Below are positions 8,256 to 19,746 of a stretch of DNA of 64,000 nt, in pieces. The first letter of the stretch is position 1, and each line of letters starts with the position of its first letter. A program made the position numbers and the translations under genes. The notes below the pieces were generated by a model, which was not told the DNA's origin, ran no database searches, and saw only the letters and a list, made by a program, of their open reading frames with translations. Origin of the DNA: Turicibacter bilis. GTDB taxonomy: Bacteria; Bacillota_I; Bacilli_A; MOL361; Turicibacteraceae. The stretch lies in assembly GCF_024499055.1 (NCBI RefSeq), contig NZ_CP071249.1:1-64000 (forward strand), in the 5' to 3' direction.

Positions 8256-8388
8256 ACGAATCACCTCTAAGTTTCAATTAATCGTTATGATAAAATATGA
8301 GAAAAGTTAGGATTCGTGCCTAATGATGTATAATAAGGCGTGATTTTGGAATAGTAAGGTTATCTTAAACATAAAGGAAGGATTCAGT

Positions 8389-8553
8389 GTGAGTGTCAAC
8401 ATCTTCATTCAAATACTCTTAATCATTTGTATTCTCAGTGTCGTCTGGATGGGACTTATTTGTTGGTGTGCTTATGATCAACAACTCAGACGTCATGAAG
8501 TGTTTGAACAAGAACAAGAGAAACAAAAAAAAGGTAATCCTTTTCTATTTTAA
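8389..8553 (+). CDS. 54-residue single-span membrane protein with GTG start
   Basis: A short frame starting at GTG 8389, preceded by AAAGGAAGGA. It encodes a hydrophobic N-terminal helix (about residues 4-30, FIQILLIICILSVVWMGLI) followed by a polar Gln/Glu/Lys-rich tail (RRHEVFEQEQEKQKKG). Its last codons lie in the ascending arm and loop of a strong terminator shared with the convergent protease gene. No family recognised; a real small protein is likely because start site, hydrophobic pattern and terminator agree. Confidence 0.55.
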   Translation: MSVNIFIQILLIICILSVVWMGLICWCAYDQQLRRHEVFEQEQEKQKKGNPFLF

Positions 8554-8568
8554 AGGATTACCTTTTTT
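8528..8568. terminator. bidirectional terminator
   Basis: AAAAAGGTAATCC (8528-8540) and GGATTACCTTTTT (8555-8567) form a 13-bp stem. It has A on one side and T on the other, so it can serve both the small gene on the plus strand and the protease gene on the minus strand. Confidence 0.85.
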
Positions 8569-9160
8569 GAGTGGTAAAGTAGACATGATGAAAGATTGGA
8601 ACCCCATTATCCCACATACTTAAAAAATAGTCCGTTGATAGGGTGCGATTTCCTGGTGCTTCTTGATTTTCATCCCCTTCACGTAAAGAGTCAAAGAAAT
8701 AGACTTCATGGAGTGAATCATCATAGCCAACAACTGTCATATAATGTTGCCATTTTAGCCCATCTCCGACTAAAACAATAATTGGCGTGCCTTCTGTGAG
8801 TCGTGTTTTTAACGTTTCAAATGTTCCATGATACATAGTGACATCATAAGAACTGTCTTTGAAATAATCTAAAATTCCTTTTGGCAAGACATATCCGGAA
8901 AACGGAAGTTTATAATCAAATTCCTCATAGAGTTCAAGGCCTTTTTTAGTTTCCCCAAAGTGTCGCATGACATAAGCACTTGAGAACGCAGAACATTCAT
9001 TGATGACTTGTGTTTCAAAATGATTCTCCGTCGTAATGATAAATGAATCGGGATAGTTCACTTGTACTGGATCACTTGTTGGAAATGGCGATAGGTAATA
9101 AAGAACTAATGTCGTCAGAACGAGTAAAATCAGACTTCCCCAAATTAAAAATTTCTTCAT
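8558..9160 (-). CDS. membrane-anchored C39-like cysteine peptidase
   Basis: A 200-residue protein with an uncleaved signal/anchor helix (residues 4-23) and an extracellular papain-like domain of the peptidase C39-like family. The expected catalytic set is visible: Gln51 and Cys56 in TQVINECSAFSSA, His139 in KWQHYMTVVGYD and Asp157 in VYFFDSLRE. AAGGAGG precedes the start by 8 nt. There is no ABC exporter or bacteriocin peptide nearby, so it is probably a wall- or surface-acting peptidase rather than a bacteriocin processor. Convergent with the small gene at 8389 and divergent from topB. Confidence 0.82.
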   Translation of the reverse strand: MKKFLIWGSLILLVLTTLVLYYLSPFPTSDPVQVNYPDSFIITTENHFETQVINECSAFSSAYVMRHFGETKKGLELYEEFDYKLPFSGYVLPKGILDYFKDSSYDVTMYHGTFETLKTRLTEGTPIIVLVGDGLKWQHYMTVVGYDDSLHEVYFFDSLREGDENQEAPGNRTLSTDYFLSMWDNGVPIFHHVYFTTQKR

Positions 9161-9294
9161 GATTAAATCCTCCTTGTTTGATTAGAGTTATTATATCATA
9201 GGTTTACATTTTCTGTAAAAATATCGAAGCGTAGTTTTTTTTAGGTGAAAATGATACAATGAATAAGAATTTAACTCAAGAAAGGATGTTAAAC

Positions 9295-11463
9295 ATGAGC
9301 AAACGATTAGTGTTAGCTGAAAAACCATCCGTTGGACGCGATATTGCGCGCGTTTTAAATTGTACCAAGCAAGGAAATGGTTATTTAGAAGGAAAAGATT
9401 ACATTGTAACTTGGGCACTTGGTCATTTAGTAACATTAGCCGATCCAGAAGCTTACGATGTGAAATATAAATCATGGAATCTAGAAGATTTACCGATGTT
9501 ACCTAAACAGTTTAAATTAGTGGTGATTCCGAAAACATCGAAACAATTTAAAGCAGTTAAGGAACAAATGCTTCGAAAAGATGTCTCTGAAATTATCATT
9601 GCTACTGATGCAGGACGTGAAGGGGAGTTAGTAGCTCGTTGGATTATTGAGAAAGTTGGCGTTAAAAAGCCGATCAAGCGTTTATGGATTTCTTCAGTGA
9701 CGGATAAAGCGATTCAACAAGGATTTAAAACGTTAAAGGATGGTCGCAACTATGATAATCTATATTCTTCAGCAATTGCTCGTTCAGAGGCGGATTGGAT
9801 TGTGGGGATGAATGCGACACGTGCCTTAACGACGAAACATAATGCGCAACTATCTTGTGGACGTGTTCAAACTCCAACATTGGCGATGATTGCTAAACGT
9901 GAGGAGGAGATTAAGCAGTTTAAGCCAAAGACTTATTATGGGTTAACGGCGATCAGTCAAGGAATCAAGTGGACGTGGCAAGATGGGAAGTCGAAAGATA
10001 TTAAGACGTTTAATGAGGAGCGTATTGGGCAGTTATTCAAGTCGTTACAAGGCCAGTCGGCTCAAATTGTGAAGGTAGCGAAGACAGAGAAAAAAGTGTA
10101 TGCGCCAGGACTTTATGATTTAACGGAGTTACAACGTGATGCCAATCGTATGTTTGGTTTCTCGGCGAAAGAGACGTTATCGATCATGCAAAAATTATAT
10201 GAACATCATAAGGTCTTAACGTATCCTCGTACGGATTCTCGCTACATTTCAACAGATATCGTCGAGACGTTACCTGAACGTTTAAAAGCAGTCGCGATTG
10301 GGCCTTATCGTGCAGTGGCAAATCAGTTATTAAAAGGTAAACTTGTGACAAATAAATCGTTCGTTGATGATAAAAAGGTAAGTGATCACCATGCGATTAT
10401 TCCAACCGAACAAACAGCTTTATTAACGGATTTAAGTGATAAAGAACGTAAGATTTTTGATTTAGTCGTGAAACGCTTCTTAGCGGTACTCTCGAAACCG
10501 TTCGTCTATGAACAAACAACGTTAACAGCGAAAATTGGAAGTGAGACATTTGTAGCGAAAGGAAAACGCGTCCTTTCATTAGGGTTTAAAGAAATTTATA
10601 GCCATCAAGATGAAGAGGCTGATGATCATCAAAACTTACCGCTGGTAGAAGCGGGTACTATTTTACCAATTTTAAAAATCATTCAAACATCAGGTCGTAC
10701 GCAACCACCTGCTTACTTTAATGAGGCGACCTTATTATCAGCAATGGAAAATCCAGCTCGTTTTATGAATGGGGTATCCAGTGATGTGGTAAAAACATTA
10801 AATGAAACGGGTGGACTTGGAACGGTTGCAACCCGTGCAGATATTATTGAAAAGTTATTTAATAGTTTCATGATTGAAAAGAAAGGTCAAGAGATTCACT
10901 TGACTTCAAAAGGACGCCAGTTGCTTGATTTAGCCCCAACCGATTTAAAATCACCTGAACTAACAGGAGAGTGGGAACAAAAATTAAGTGACATTGCTAG
11001 TGGAAAATTGAAACGTCAAAGTTTTGTTAATCAAATGCGTGAGTATGCGACAACCGTTGTTCAAGAAATTAAAGGCAGTGATGCAAAATATAAGCATGAT
11101 AATCTGACGACAACGAAATGTCCAGAGTGCGGAAAGCCAATGTTAGCGGTTAATGGAAAACGTGGAAAAATGCTTGTGTGCCAAGATCGTGAATGTGGAA
11201 CACGTAAAACCATTTCTCAAATCACAAATTCACGTTGTCCAAACTGCCATAAGAAGTTAGAGCTTCGTGGTGAAGGCGAAAACCGAATGTTTGCCTGTGT
11301 TTGTGGTCACCGTGAAAAATTAAGTACTTATAATAAACGAAAACAAGAACAGAAAAAACAAGGAAGCAAGCGCGACGTTCAAAAATATCTTCGAGAACAA
11401 GAAAAAAATGCAGAACCTATGAATTCAGCTTTAGCTGATGCATTAGCTAACTTAAAACTATAA
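9295..11463 (+). CDS. topB: DNA topoisomerase III (type IA)
   Basis: A 722-residue enzyme that cuts one DNA strand and resolves recombination and replication intermediates. The TOPRIM domain comes first (VLAEKPSVGRDIARVL, and the acidic ATDAGREGELVARWI); the active-site Tyr310 is in LTYPRTDSRYIS; two C-terminal zinc ribbons follow (CPECGKPM...CQDRECG and CPNCHKK...CVCG), then a basic tail. Length agrees with Bacillus TopB (about 727). Start ATG 9295 follows AGAAAGGATG; an ATG at 9259 is in frame but lacks a ribosome site and precedes the conserved first residues. Single gene with its own terminator. Confidence 0.95.
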   Translation: MSKRLVLAEKPSVGRDIARVLNCTKQGNGYLEGKDYIVTWALGHLVTLADPEAYDVKYKSWNLEDLPMLPKQFKLVVIPKTSKQFKAVKEQMLRKDVSEIIIATDAGREGELVARWIIEKVGVKKPIKRLWISSVTDKAIQQGFKTLKDGRNYDNLYSSAIARSEADWIVGMNATRALTTKHNAQLSCGRVQTPTLAMIAKREEEIKQFKPKTYYGLTAISQGIKWTWQDGKSKDIKTFNEERIGQLFKSLQGQSAQIVKVAKTEKKVYAPGLYDLTELQRDANRMFGFSAKETLSIMQKLYEHHKVLTYPRTDSRYISTDIVETLPERLKAVAIGPYRAVANQLLKGKLVTNKSFVDDKKVSDHHAIIPTEQTALLTDLSDKERKIFDLVVKRFLAVLSKPFVYEQTTLTAKIGSETFVAKGKRVLSLGFKEIYSHQDEEADDHQNLPLVEAGTILPILKIIQTSGRTQPPAYFNEATLLSAMENPARFMNGVSSDVVKTLNETGGLGTVATRADIIEKLFNSFMIEKKGQEIHLTSKGRQLLDLAPTDLKSPELTGEWEQKLSDIASGKLKRQSFVNQMREYATTVVQEIKGSDAKYKHDNLTTTKCPECGKPMLAVNGKRGKMLVCQDRECGTRKTISQITNSRCPNCHKKLELRGEGENRMFACVCGHREKLSTYNKRKQEQKKQGSKRDVQKYLREQEKNAEPMNSALADALANLKL

Positions 11464-11471
11464 AATAAGGT

Positions 11472-11497
11472 CCTCTCAATGTTGAGAGGCTTTTATT
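11472..11497 (+). terminator. terminator of topB
   Basis: CCTCTCAA (11472-11479) and TTGAGAGG (11482-11489) with a tight turn, then CTTTTATT. Confidence 0.8.
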
Positions 11498-11616
11498 CTT
11501 ATAAGTGTAGTCATTAGTTTCTTAAAAAGAGATAAACATATCATCCTTTTGTCTCAGGTTATTTTCATATTGAATTTAAAAAATATTAACTGTATAATTA
11601 AATTTAAATCAACATC

Positions 11617-11644
11617 TGTAAACGGTTAATTATTTGCTTATAAT
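11617..11644 (+). promoter_or_regulatory. RpiR-gene promoter region with cre-like site
   Basis: TGTAAACGGTTAAT (11617-11630) matches 12 of 14 positions of the CcpA cre consensus TGWAANCGNTNWCA. It lies directly upstream of a TATAAT (11639-11644), over the expected -35 region, where CcpA would repress. The -35 itself is weak. Catabolite repression of the regulator gene is inferred. Confidence 0.55.
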
Positions 11645-11701
11645 GAATAGAGTGACAAGTGAGTTGGAAAGTAGAAATCTTTGAATAATGGGGGAATCAA
11701 A

Positions 11702-12442
11702 GTGTTTAAATATGAGCAGGTTAAAGATTTAAATGACTTGGAATTAGAAGTTTATAATTATATTATGAGACATCAAGAGAAAGTTCTTGAGATGAAAATA
11801 AGAGAGTTAGCTGAAGGTTCACATGTTTCAACTACAACAGTTCTTCGATTTTGTAAAAAAATGGGGTGTAATGGGTATTCTGAATTTAAAGTAAAGTATA
11901 AGATGTACCTAAATGAGGTTCCTAATCAGGCTAAAAAAGAGGATATTAGAGTATTGGTAAATTTTTTTTATAGAGCAGATTCAGAAGAGTTTAATAAACA
12001 GCTGGATGAAGTAGCAAGTTTAATTTATTATGCTTCAAAGGTCATTTTCCTTGGAATTGGAAGTTCAGGAATTGTAGCAAAGTATGGAGCGAGATATTTA
12101 ACAAATAGTGGAAAGGTTGCCCAGTATATTGATGATCCCTATTATCCAGTTCCAGCTGGATTTTATGATGGAGCTGTAATTGTTGTTTTATCGGTTTCAG
12201 GTGAGACGGGACAAGTGATGGAACAATTGCGACGTTTTATTAGATTTAATTGTGCGATTGTTTGTTTAACAAATAGTGAAACAAGTACTATTGCTAAAAT
12301 GTCAGATGTTTGTTTAACTTACTATATGCCGATAGATAGAGTACAGTATGGAGACCTCACCACACAAGTGCCTGTCATTTTTATTTTAGAGAAAATTGGA
12401 AAAAAAGTTCAACACTTACTACAAGATATTGAGATCGTTTAG
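11702..12442 (+). CDS. RpiR-family regulator (HTH plus SIS domain)
   Basis: A 246-residue regulator with an N-terminal HTH_6 domain (IRELAEGSHVSTTTVLRFCKK, about residues 37-57) and a C-terminal SIS sugar-phosphate-binding domain (FLGIGSSGIVAKYGARYL; VLSVSGETGQVMEQL). RpiR proteins sense phosphosugars; being just upstream of a PTS/6-phospho-beta-glucosidase operon, it most likely controls that operon in response to a 6-phospho-beta-glucoside, though activator or repressor cannot be said. I prefer GTG 11702, preceded by GGGGGAA, over an in-frame TTG at 11681. Own promoter with cre-like site; own terminator. Confidence 0.88.
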   Translation: MFKYEQVKDLNDLELEVYNYIMRHQEKVLEMKIRELAEGSHVSTTTVLRFCKKMGCNGYSEFKVKYKMYLNEVPNQAKKEDIRVLVNFFYRADSEEFNKQLDEVASLIYYASKVIFLGIGSSGIVAKYGARYLTNSGKVAQYIDDPYYPVPAGFYDGAVIVVLSVSGETGQVMEQLRRFIRFNCAIVCLTNSETSTIAKMSDVCLTYYMPIDRVQYGDLTTQVPVIFILEKIGKKVQHLLQDIEIV

Positions 12443-12446
12443 CTTA

Positions 12447-14067
<1,621 letters not shown>

Positions 14068-14079
14068 GAGGAAAATTGA

Positions 14080-14394
14080 GTGAATGGAAATGAATTAATT
14101 AGTTTTCAAATTATTTCAGCTGTAGGTACAGCGCGAAGTATGTATGTCGAGGCAATTCAAGAGGCAAAAAAAGGTAACATTCAAGCAGCAAAACAGTTAA
14201 TTGAAGATGGAGTTAAAGTGTTTGTTGATGGTCATCATGCACATGCTTCATTGATTCAAAAAGAAGCAGCAGGTGAAAAATCAGAATTTAGCTTATTACT
14301 TATGCATGCCGAAGATCAATTAATGACAACTGAGACATTAAAAATTGTAGCGGAAGAGTTTATTGAACTCTATAGCGATAAATATCATCAATAA
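14080..14394 (+). CDS. PTS lactose/cellobiose-type EIIA
   Basis: A 104-residue helical phosphocarrier of the lactose/cellobiose family. His76 in LLLMHAEDQLMT is the phosphorylation site; the AxxxHAxAS region (GHHAHASLIQKEA) and a conserved Asp (Asp79) complete the pattern. It passes phosphate from HPr to the IIB protein encoded next. GTG start at 14080, preceded by TAGGAGG; lies 12 nt after the GH1 stop codon, so translation is probably coupled. Confidence 0.93.
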   Translation: MNGNELISFQIISAVGTARSMYVEAIQEAKKGNIQAAKQLIEDGVKVFVDGHHAHASLIQKEAAGEKSEFSLLLMHAEDQLMTTETLKIVAEEFIELYSDKYHQ

Positions 14395-14412
14395 TTCAAG
14401 GGGGAATGTAAA

Positions 14413-14715
14413 ATGTTAAAAATCAAATTATTTTGTGCAGGTGGAATGTCAACAAGTATGTTAGTTAAAAAAATGGAAGAAGCAGCAGCTGTAAAGGGAA
14501 TGGAGGTACAAATTGCAGCTTATCCTGAAGCTGAAATGGAAAAGGAAACAAATGACTGTGATATCGCCTTACTTGGTCCACAAGTTGGTTATCGATTAAA
14601 AGCAGCAGAGCAAATTTGTAAGCCTAAAAATATTCCGGTAGCTGTAATTCCGATGGTAGATTACGGGATGATGAATGGAAAGAATGTATTAGATTTTGCA
14701 TTAAAATTAAAATAG
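14413..14715 (+). CDS. PTS lactose/cellobiose-type EIIB
   Basis: A 100-residue protein with the phosphate-accepting Cys8 in the P-loop-like LFCAGGMSTSMLVKKM, followed by the alternating strands and helices of the family (LLGPQVGYRL, VIPMVDYGMMNG). It takes phosphate from IIA and hands it to the sugar bound by IIC. AAGGGGGAATG is the ribosome site. Third gene of the operon. Confidence 0.93.
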   Translation: MLKIKLFCAGGMSTSMLVKKMEEAAAVKGMEVQIAAYPEAEMEKETNDCDIALLGPQVGYRLKAAEQICKPKNIPVAVIPMVDYGMMNGKNVLDFALKLK

Positions 14716-14743
14716 AGACTATACATATAGTGGGGGGATTTAG

Positions 14744-16033
14744 ATGCAAGAGTTTTTTAGTAACAAAGTAATTCCAGCAATTATGAAGTTTGTTAGTTTA
14801 AAGGGAGTTGTAGCCCTAAAAGATGGGCTACTATATACGATGCCATTAACAATTGTGGGTTCAGTATTCTTATTATTAGCTAATTTTCCAGTTCCAGCTG
14901 TTGTTAATTGGTTTGATTCAATGGGATGGATTGACCCATTAAATCAAGCATATGGTGCTACATTTAATATTATTGCACTTATTGGGGTTATCGGTATTGC
15001 TTATAAATATGTTAAAAATGAAGGATATGAGGGATTAAATGCAGGGGTATTGGCAGCGGTAACATTTATTTTAACAACAGATTCTTTTGTCGTAACTGAA
15101 AGTGGAGAAATTGTGAGCAATGTTATTAACAAAACATGGACAGCGGGTCAAGGGATGATTTCAGCAATTATTATTGGTTTATTAGTTGGTTGGATTTATT
15201 CTTGGTTCATGAAGAATGATATTCGAATTAAAATGCCGGCTGGTGTACCAGAAGGAGTGGCCAATTCATTTACAGCGTTGATTCCAGGGTTTGTCATTGT
15301 TACAGGAGCGACACTTATTTATTCCTTCTTTAAATTTGTCTTAGATACAACATTCATTGAAGCTGTTTATGCATTTATTCAAACACCATTACAAGGTTTA
15401 ACAGATTCTTTAGGTGGAGTTATTGTGATGAGCTTAATGATTCCATTCTTATGGTTCTTTGGTATTCATGGATCAACGATTGTTGGTGGAATTATCGGTT
15501 CAGTTTTAACGGCTAACTCATTAGCCAATCAAGCAATCCTAGATTCTGGAATGGCTTTAACAATTGAAAATGGTGGACGCATCGTAACCCAACAGTTCCT
15601 TGATCAATTTATAAATGTAACAGGAGCTGGAATGACAATTGGATTAGTTATTTACATGATTTTCTTTGCAAAGTCTGCCCAATGTAAAGAGTTAGGTAGA
15701 TTAGGGGGGGTTCCAGGGCTATTTAATATTAATGAGCCAATTTTATTCGGGACGCCAATTGTAATGAATCCATTCTTAGCGATTCCATTTATTGCTATGC
15801 CAGTCATCTCTGGATTAATCTTATACTTCTCAATTGCAGTTGGATTAGTCCCAATGTTTGGTGGAGTAATGGTTCCATGGACAACACCACCAATTGTTTC
15901 AGGGTTCTTAGTAGGAGGATGGAAAATGGCTGTCTTACAAACTTTTATTTTAGCTTTATCCTTCTTCGTTTACTTACCATTTATTCGCAAAATAGATAAG
16001 ATGAATTTACAAGCAGAGAAAGGCACTAATTAA
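14744..16033 (+). CDS. PTS lactose/cellobiose-type EIIC permease
   Basis: A 429-residue membrane transporter with about ten hydrophobic segments. Family signatures are FGIHGSTIVGGIIG and the substrate-site segment NINEPILFGTPIVMNP. It moves a beta-glucoside (cellobiose-like) through the membrane while it is phosphorylated by IIB. GGGGGGA lies 6 nt before the ATG. Last gene of the operon, followed by a strong terminator. The exact sugar cannot be told; the neighbouring GH1 and GH4 enzymes all point to beta-glucosides. Confidence 0.94.
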   Translation: MQEFFSNKVIPAIMKFVSLKGVVALKDGLLYTMPLTIVGSVFLLLANFPVPAVVNWFDSMGWIDPLNQAYGATFNIIALIGVIGIAYKYVKNEGYEGLNAGVLAAVTFILTTDSFVVTESGEIVSNVINKTWTAGQGMISAIIIGLLVGWIYSWFMKNDIRIKMPAGVPEGVANSFTALIPGFVIVTGATLIYSFFKFVLDTTFIEAVYAFIQTPLQGLTDSLGGVIVMSLMIPFLWFFGIHGSTIVGGIIGSVLTANSLANQAILDSGMALTIENGGRIVTQQFLDQFINVTGAGMTIGLVIYMIFFAKSAQCKELGRLGGVPGLFNINEPILFGTPIVMNPFLAIPFIAMPVISGLILYFSIAVGLVPMFGGVMVPWTTPPIVSGFLVGGWKMAVLQTFILALSFFVYLPFIRKIDKMNLQAEKGTN

Positions 16034-16036
16034 TTC

Positions 16037-16069
16037 AAAACTAGCTGAATTTCTTCAGCTAGTTTTTTT
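16037..16069 (+). terminator. terminator of the beta-glucoside PTS operon
   Basis: AAAACTAGCTGAA (16037-16049) pairs with TTCAGCTAGTTTT (16054-16066), then more T. Thirteen base pairs with a 4-nt loop. Confidence 0.92.
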
Positions 16070-16241
16070 AAATATTAGGAAAATTTATTCGACGATAATA
16101 AGACTTGTGGTATTAAGTCAAGTATATGATTGAAAAAAATAGATAAAGATTTTTAAAAGTTGGGCGCACTGAACTAGACCCTCGGCTAATTTTTTAAAAA
16201 TTTAGCCTAGCGCCAGACAGAAAGGATTCAAAAGCAATCAG

Positions 16242-17483
16242 TTAGCTTTTGAGTGATACGCTCCTTTCCGGCGTGTAGAGTTGGTGGTTACGTAACAGCG
16301 TATCCACCAAACGCACTAATTTTCTAGCGGTTAGGACGAGGGCTCGTTTGTGTTTAAATTTCGGAACTTCATCGTATTTTTTCTGGTAATACAAGCGGTA
16401 AGTATCTTCGTGTCGTCTGATAGAGTTGGCAGCTTCAACCATATAATACCGAAGATATTGGTTGCCTGTTCGTGTCAGTGGTGTACGTTCCGATTCAAAG
16501 TTTCCAGACTGATTTTTTTTCCAGTAGAGACCGCAATATTTGGCTAATTGGGCTTCATTTTCAAAACGTTCAATTTGACCGATTTCAGCGACAATACCGG
16601 CGGCATAAACAATACCGATACCTGGAATACTTTTTAAACATTGGGCTTCTGTTACAATTTCAAAGAGCGCCACAATGCTTTTTTCTAAATCTTTAATCTG
16701 TTTTTTCAACGTTTGGATTAATCGTGCATAAGTCGCTAAAACCATGTCTACTGATTCTTGAACGACTTTACCCAATCGATAAGAATCACGAATAGCTTTT
16801 TTAATGGTTTTAGCTAATTTCTGTGGATCACTAAAACGACCTCGACCTTTTTCTTGTAGAAGGTTAGCTAAATCTTCTAACTCCATTTCGGCCATTTCAT
16901 CGAGGGTTAGTGCATCAGAAAGAAGATCGAGCATGGTCGCACCAAAAACAGAGGTATCGAGCTCTTTAGAGAGGGTATTACACTTGTAGTAAAGGTTCTC
17001 AAGAAAGTGCTGTTTACATTCGGTGAGTTGATGAACCATTTGATATCTCGAACGAGTCAGACGTTGAAGAGCGACATAGCGTTCCTCTTTTAAAACTGTC
17101 TTATTAAATCGTTCAATACGTAAGAAGTCGGCAATACGAAAGGCATCCATTCGATCGTTTTTATCTTCTTCAAAAAGCCCTTTATAACGATGAATGGACT
17201 TAGGGTTTTGGATAACGACTTCAACGAGACCTAAGGATTTTAGTTCAAGATCTTCAGATAAAAAAGTTGCAGGATGAAAACTGTAAATCGAAGTAGACTC
17301 CATTCCAATCACGATTTTTTCATAGTTAAATGATTGGTGAAACTGGAGAACATCTTCTTTGATAGAAGAGGCACCGTTAATGTTATTAGGAAGGGTAACT
17401 TCTTTTAACGTCGTGTCTGAACTATCAAGAAAACAAACATCAAGTTTTTCAGAGCTAACATCAATACCGACAAATAATTTCAT
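16242..17483 (-). CDS. IS110-family DEDD transposase/recombinase
   Basis: A 413-residue protein with an N-terminal RuvC-like DEDD domain (FVGIDVSSEKLDV, GMESTSIYS, NDRMDAFRIADFL) and a C-terminal Transposase_20 domain (LKSIPGIGIVYAAGIVAEIG, AKYCGLYWKKNQSG, LTRTGNQYLRYYMVEAAN) that supplies the catalytic serine in this family. GGAGGTCCC precedes the start. Length is typical and there is no interruption, so it may be active. IS110 enzymes work with a structured RNA from the element's noncoding end; see the candidate at 17484. Confidence 0.93.
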   Translation of the reverse strand: MKLFVGIDVSSEKLDVCFLDSSDTTLKEVTLPNNINGASSIKEDVLQFHQSFNYEKIVIGMESTSIYSFHPATFLSEDLELKSLGLVEVVIQNPKSIHRYKGLFEEDKNDRMDAFRIADFLRIERFNKTVLKEERYVALQRLTRSRYQMVHQLTECKQHFLENLYYKCNTLSKELDTSVFGATMLDLLSDALTLDEMAEMELEDLANLLQEKGRGRFSDPQKLAKTIKKAIRDSYRLGKVVQESVDMVLATYARLIQTLKKQIKDLEKSIVALFEIVTEAQCLKSIPGIGIVYAAGIVAEIGQIERFENEAQLAKYCGLYWKKNQSGNFESERTPLTRTGNQYLRYYMVEAANSIRRHEDTYRLYYQKKYDEVPKFKHKRALVLTARKLVRLVDTLLRNHQLYTPERSVSLKS

Positions 17484-19337
<1,854 letters not shown>

Positions 19338-19387
19338 TATAAATATTTCTAATCAGTATTCTACTTTTTAAGTATAAAAAGAAACAA

Positions 19388-19503
19388 TACCTATGTTGAA
19401 TATAAGTTTAACTGTAATATAAATTTTTCTCACCTCTAAACTCTAAAATTAGCGTGAGTAGGGAAAAGTTACAAATTTATAAACTTATTTTATAACATAG
19501 GTA
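19388..19503. repeat. 116-bp imperfect inverted repeat
   Basis: TACCTATGTT-GAAT-ATAAGTTTA (19388-19410) is mirrored by TAAACTTAT-TTTAT-AACATAGGTA (19480-19503), two perfect blocks of 9 and 10 bp per arm separated by 4-5 nt. A smaller CTCAC/GTGAG pair lies inside. No flanking duplication is seen. Could be a small mobile element, a relic, or a structured leader. The rest of 19338-19746 shows only a TATAAT-like box near 19605-19611 and the ribosome site of the next gene. Confidence 0.6.
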
Positions 19504-19746
19504 ATTTTTTGATTGAAGGAGAGATAACACTTCTAGCGAAAAGCTATATTTTCTGAGAAATTCTAGGGGATTTACGGTAAAGCTTTTTGATTTCTAAGGT
19601 TGATTATAATTAGAGGAACTATCTTTTGAGGTCTAGGTAGAAAAAAGAATATTTATCTTAATTGGAGATCATGGGAGCAACCTCTACGTTTCTTGATTAG
19701 TAAAGGTAATTTCTTAACAGATTCTTATAAGTTCATTTGGAGGTAG

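Noticed and set aside
8438-8623. 61-codon plus-strand frame overlapping the small membrane gene
   Set aside because: Out of frame with the GTG-started gene that has the ribosome site; crosses the terminator.
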